The translations under genes were made by a program, and so were the position numbers. Shown here one piece after another: positions 11,555 through 14,815 of a stretch of 14,815 nt of DNA; the stretch's first letter is position 1; each line of letters begins with the position of its first letter. A model generated the notes under the pieces. That model worked only from the letters and a program-made list of their open reading frames with translations, was not told the origin of the DNA and did not search any database. The stretch is from Pseudobdellovibrionaceae bacterium. Its GTDB lineage: Bacteria; Bdellovibrionota; Bdellovibrionia; Bdellovibrionales; Bdellovibrionaceae. Location of the stretch: positions 1 to 14,815 of the forward strand of contig CANCBY010000041.1 in the NCBI GenBank assembly GCA_947374445.1. The letters are read 5' to 3'.

Positions 11555-14500
11555 TTAGTAGTTCAAATCCACGCGTAAAATCTTTTGACCCGAGCGGTCA
11601 GAGCAAAAGTAGTCCAAAGATGCCGCATTGGCTTGGCCTCCCCAAATGGCTGCGTCGAGAGGTTTGCAACCCGACTCAGCGCGAAGACGAAGCCTTGCTG
11701 GCGAAATCAATTCAACCAGTTCTTTGGTGTCGGCTGAGTAGCTTGGAACCGTGATGCGAATGCCGCGGCTGAGTCCCGAGCTTTCAGTCATCCAAATAGC
11801 TGGAAGTTTGGTTTGCAATCGATTGTCGCTGATGACGAGAGGATTTTGTAAATCCACGTACACGTTTTGCGGAAAGAAAGTATAGCGCTCCATACTTTTC
11901 ACGGCCGTCATGCCTGAGTTCAAGTCATGATACTGGATTTCACTGTTGGTGAGAGAGAAGGCTCCTTGCAAAACTTTGCCCGCAAAGACAGCTCGCACCC
12001 AAAGAGTTGCATCTACTTTTTGTCGAACAGCCGCAATATCGTAATCAGAAAAGCGAAAGGATTTATTAGTCAAAGTCGAAAGTCGCTGCTCTTTGGTTTT
12101 TCCTTCTGAAAACCAGAAAGTGCCTTTAGCTACTTCGTTCTCGTAATCAAGCGAATAAATTGTGCCGACACGTGTATCGAGAAGATTTCGGTAGATTTGA
12201 CCCTCATCAAACAGATTGATCTTTTTAAAGTTTTGCACTTCGCCGTTTATAACTTCAGCGATGGCAAAATCATAAATATACGAAGGAGATGTTTCGCCCC
12301 CATGATTTTTTGCTAGCAATATCGGAACAACTCCCTGAGCCGATTGTGTCACAGTTTGCTGAAGAGCATCGACAATGCGAAACTCTTGAAAGCTTGTGAG
12401 TGATTTAATCTCATTCTTCTCATTGAGAAAATAGAATCTCGACTCTTGCTGCTCGAGTTTATTGTCAGGGTCTTGCCACTCGTCCCACAGGCTTCGCTTT
12501 TTATCTGTGGCATAGCCGGGCCCGATCCAAGAAGGGCGGTATTTGCCATTGATCTTCATCCACTTCAAAGAGTCAAAGTAAGGGACTTGAGATTTTTTTG
12601 AATCATAAGTGTAGTGCTCAACCAACTGAAAGTGATTGTCTAACACATTCACAATCAGTGGCGACTCTGAAGGAGTGTCATCTTGAGAATGATCATCGTA
12701 AATAGCGTGAATGTACTCAGGGGTGCCGTCGCCATTAGCGTCGACTCTGAAGATGGCTTCGCGAATTTGATCCGGATCTTTTTTCACGGCATCTATTTTA
12801 TAACTTCCAACAACTTTATAGCCTGAGTCTTGTTTAGAAGGCTGAGTCATCAGCCAGTACTGCCATGTTGAACTGTCATAACTGCTAAGCACGTAGTCTT
12901 GATTGAATTTGCCATCGAGCTTGAAATTCACCGGGATAAAATCGGTGCGAGCTTTTGGCATTCCGTCGATAGTTAAGACTTGGATATCTGGAGTGATCGA
13001 ACTCATGTCGATGATCGAGATCACTTCGCTCTCTAAAACAAAATCACGGACGGCAGTGTCTGTTGTGACTCGAACCTTGAGATCGAGATCACTCGGGATG
13101 CGAGACTTAAAGGGAGAATCATCTTCGATCGCCAGTGTCACATTGACAGTGCGAACTTCGTTTGACGCCCAAATACCATCGGCTTTTTCAAGCGCAATAC
13201 CAGTAACTCGAGGTCTGATAGATTTTTGGCTGGCCGCTAATATGCGTGCTTCAATTTTAATTTTTGCAGCATCGATAGGCAGCCAAAAGTTTTTCAACTG
13301 AAATTGCCAATTCAAAGTCGGGCTTGATCTGTTCCATTTGATTTCTATTTTCTCTTTGGATGCGGGCAAAATCAAAGGCTGTGGCTGTACTGCAAGGGCT
13401 CGTTTAAAATCGACATTTCCTGAAAGAATAAATTTATTTTGATCAACAGGGCTTTGCAAAAGTTTGCCGCTGCGATCCTCGGTCTTGTTCGGCAAATTTG
13501 AAATCAAATCTAGTGGGCTTTGTACGGGGCGGGCACCTAAAATCAAACGCGCATAAGCCTCTTGAGAATTCATCCCGCGGGCCATCATCTCGGCAATGAG
13601 ACCAGTTACAAAAGGTGTGGCCTGTGAAGTTCCACTCAAGAATTCGTAGCCATTTGTCATTCTCATGCGAATCGGGCGGATGTCTTCGGGGTAGGTGCTC
13701 AAAATATTAGTGCCAGGAGCAGCAATATCGACACCGCTTCCGTAATTTGAATAATTGGCGAGAGCTCCATCAGGGCCATTGGCCGCAACGCACACCACAC
13801 CTGGATATGCACAAGGGCGAAGCAAGGCCCGAGTGGAATCATTTCCGGCAGCAGCGACCACGACGATGCCTCGACTTTGGGCTTCTTGAATCATTTGGCG
13901 CATAAAGGTGCTGTCTTGCTCTTGTGGCCAGCCCATTGAAAAATTGATGGCCTTGGCGCCAGAGTTGATCGCATAGAGCACTCCACGGGCCACCATATCA
14001 GCAAGCAATGTACGGCCTCGTATCGGGGGGAGTTTGCTGTCTGTGGGATCAACCAATGACAACGGCTTGATCGGCTCGCTGGGGGCTCCCATGATTGCTT
14101 GAATCGGCAAAATTTCTGCGTTGGGCGTGACGCCCAAGGTGCCAAAGCCGTCGACCTGTTGTGCCGCGATGATGCCCGCGATGTGCGTTCCATGGCCTGC
14201 AGTATCGCTAAAATCAGGGCGGCCAAAGATTCCGGCTTCGTTGACCTTTGGAACAACCATGCTCCAGCCAGAACAATCGAGTGGGTAGTTGTTATGGTCT
14301 TGATCCACTTCTGGATTCGTCGCGCTCATCCAAGTTTTTTCGCAAGTCTGTCGCTCTTTGTCTGTTGGATTTTGAGAGGCCGCCAGGCAAGCTTTGAATT
14401 TTTCAAGAGCCACACATTCGCTTTTGTTTTTGTGAATCACATTTTTTAACGCCGGGTGATCCGATTGAATTCCGGTGTCGATCACAGCCACGATTGTTTT

Positions 14501-14815
14501 GTTTGGCAAGGCTTGCAGAGTGACATTTTTAAGACCGATGTCTTCTCCTGCGCGGCCGGGAACTTTGTATGAAATCAGAGGATCCAGATCGATATTTTGC
14601 GAATCGCCTGTGTTGTTTAAGGCCCACTGCATTCCTTTTAGTGAGAGACTCTGTGATTTGATCTCCATCTCACGGCGATCCAACGCCACAGGCAGCTTCA
14701 TGGCCTTAAGCGAAGTTTTGAAGCTTGCGTAGTCCTTTTTGCTCTTAAAAACCAAAATCATTGATGACGACAGATACTTTGAACCCAGCTTGTTTAAAAT
14801 TTTATTTTCTTGAGT
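11555..14815 (-). CDS. S8 (subtilisin-like) serine protease with long C-terminal extension, 5' end outside window
   Basis: The frame is open to the window edge. ATG 14761 has no ribosome site and 18 in-frame codons precede it, so the true start and probably the signal peptide lie outside. Numbering from that Met: residues 1-50 resemble an inhibitor I9-type propeptide (ILVFKSKKDYASFKTSL). Catalytic residues are D95 (VAVIDTGIQSDHP), H190 (GHGTHIAGIIA) and S379 (SGTSQATPF), with oxyanion N307 (AAAGND). All are present, so an active endopeptidase is expected. An insert between D95 and H190 carries C116, C125, C140 and C163; C317 and C324 are close together. About 650 residues follow the catalytic domain. 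They include DANGDGTPE (674-682), a calcium-binding loop like those of FG-GAP/VCBS repeats, and beta-rich sequence ending SGCKPL...DYFCSDRSG. It is probably secreted or cell-surface. Substrates are unknown; prey or surface proteins are a guess. Confidence 0.93.
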   Translation of the reverse strand, partial: TQENKILNKLGSKYLSSSMILVFKSKKDYASFKTSLKAMKLPVALDRREMEIKSQSLSLKGMQWALNNTGDSQNIDLDPLISYKVPGRAGEDIGLKNVTLQALPNKTIVAVIDTGIQSDHPALKNVIHKNKSECVALEKFKACLAASQNPTDKERQTCEKTWMSATNPEVDQDHNNYPLDCSGWSMVVPKVNEAGIFGRPDFSDTAGHGTHIAGIIAAQQVDGFGTLGVTPNAEILPIQAIMGAPSEPIKPLSLVDPTDSKLPPIRGRTLLADMVARGVLYAINSGAKAINFSMGWPQEQDSTFMRQMIQEAQSRGIVVVAAAGNDSTRALLRPCAYPGVVCVAANGPDGALANYSNYGSGVDIAAPGTNILSTYPEDIRPIRMRMTNGYEFLSGTSQATPFVTGLIAEMMARGMNSQEAYARLILGARPVQSPLDLISNLPNKTEDRSGKLLQSPVDQNKFILSGNVDFKRALAVQPQPLILPASKEKIEIKWNRSSPTLNWQFQLKNFWLPIDAAKIKIEARILAASQKSIRPRVTGIALEKADGIWASNEVRTVNVTLAIEDDSPFKSRIPSDLDLKVRVTTDTAVRDFVLESEVISIIDMSSITPDIQVLTIDGMPKARTDFIPVNFKLDGKFNQDYVLSSYDSSTWQYWLMTQPSKQDSGYKVVGSYKIDAVKKDPDQIREAIFRVDANGDGTPEYIHAIYDDHSQDDTPSESPLIVNVLDNHFQLVEHYTYDSKKSQVPYFDSLKWMKINGKYRPSWIGPGYATDKKRSLWDEWQDPDNKLEQQESRFYFLNEKNEIKSLTSFQEFRIVDALQQTVTQSAQGVVPILLAKNHGGETSPSYIYDFAIAEVINGEVQNFKKINLFDEGQIYRNLLDTRVGTIYSLDYENEVAKGTFWFSEGKTKEQRLSTLTNKSFRFSDYDIAAVRQKVDATLWVRAVFAGKVLQGAFSLTNSEIQYHDLNSGMTAVKSMERYTFFPQNVYVDLQNPLVISDNRLQTKLPAIWMTESSGLSRGIRITVPSYSADTKELVELISPARLRLRAESGCKPLDAAIWGGQANAASLDYFCSDRSGQKILRVDLNY

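Noticed and set aside
14759..14761. ATG 14761 as the true start of the protease
   Set aside because: No Shine-Dalgarno precedes it, the frame stays open to the window edge, and it would give a protease without a signal peptide and with a cut propeptide.

Overview
The window looks like a surface-protein region from a predatory or related Gram-negative bacterium of the Bdellovibrio type (Bdellovibrionales). This is inferred from protein style, not from a marker gene. It holds a very long fibre protein with GNVGIGTT-type repeats and a YadA-head-like block, like the mosaic adhesive trimer (MAT) fibres described in Bdellovibrio bacteriovorus. It also holds a large repeat adhesin, a multi-domain S8 protease, a lipoprotein and an unfamiliar cysteine-repeat protein. 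Nearly every gene encodes an exported product. No rRNA, tRNA, CRISPR array, transposase or integrase was seen.

Layout: the left edge (2-139, +) is the C-terminal end of an RND-type transporter. Everything else lies on the minus strand, so genes are read from the right edge leftwards. First is a subtilisin-like protease that enters from beyond the right edge (14815-11555). A lipoprotein follows (11384-10473) and ends at a clear intrinsic terminator (10433-10401). Next come the cysteine-repeat protein (10267-8822), a 157-nt gap with 14-bp tandem repeats and possible regulatory repeats, and the 1455-residue fibre (8664-4297). Only 12 nt later comes a 1055-residue beta-repeat adhesin (4284-1117). 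Last is a small secreted protein (from about 1104 to 162) that lacks an ordinary start codon and is split by a +1 frame change.

The fibre, the adhesin and the broken third gene are tightly spaced and were probably one transcription unit for building or decorating the cell surface. Both large proteins are repeat-built. The fibre carries two diverged copies of a block of about 200 residues, and the adhesin has three repeats of about 145-152 residues.

The least familiar object is the 481-residue protein at 8822-10267. An array of 14 cysteines spaced alternately 6 and 9/10 residues apart lies between acidic 12-residue repeats and basic 12-residue repeats. This suggests a self-pairing, disulfide-stapled arm. 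I do not recognise the architecture.
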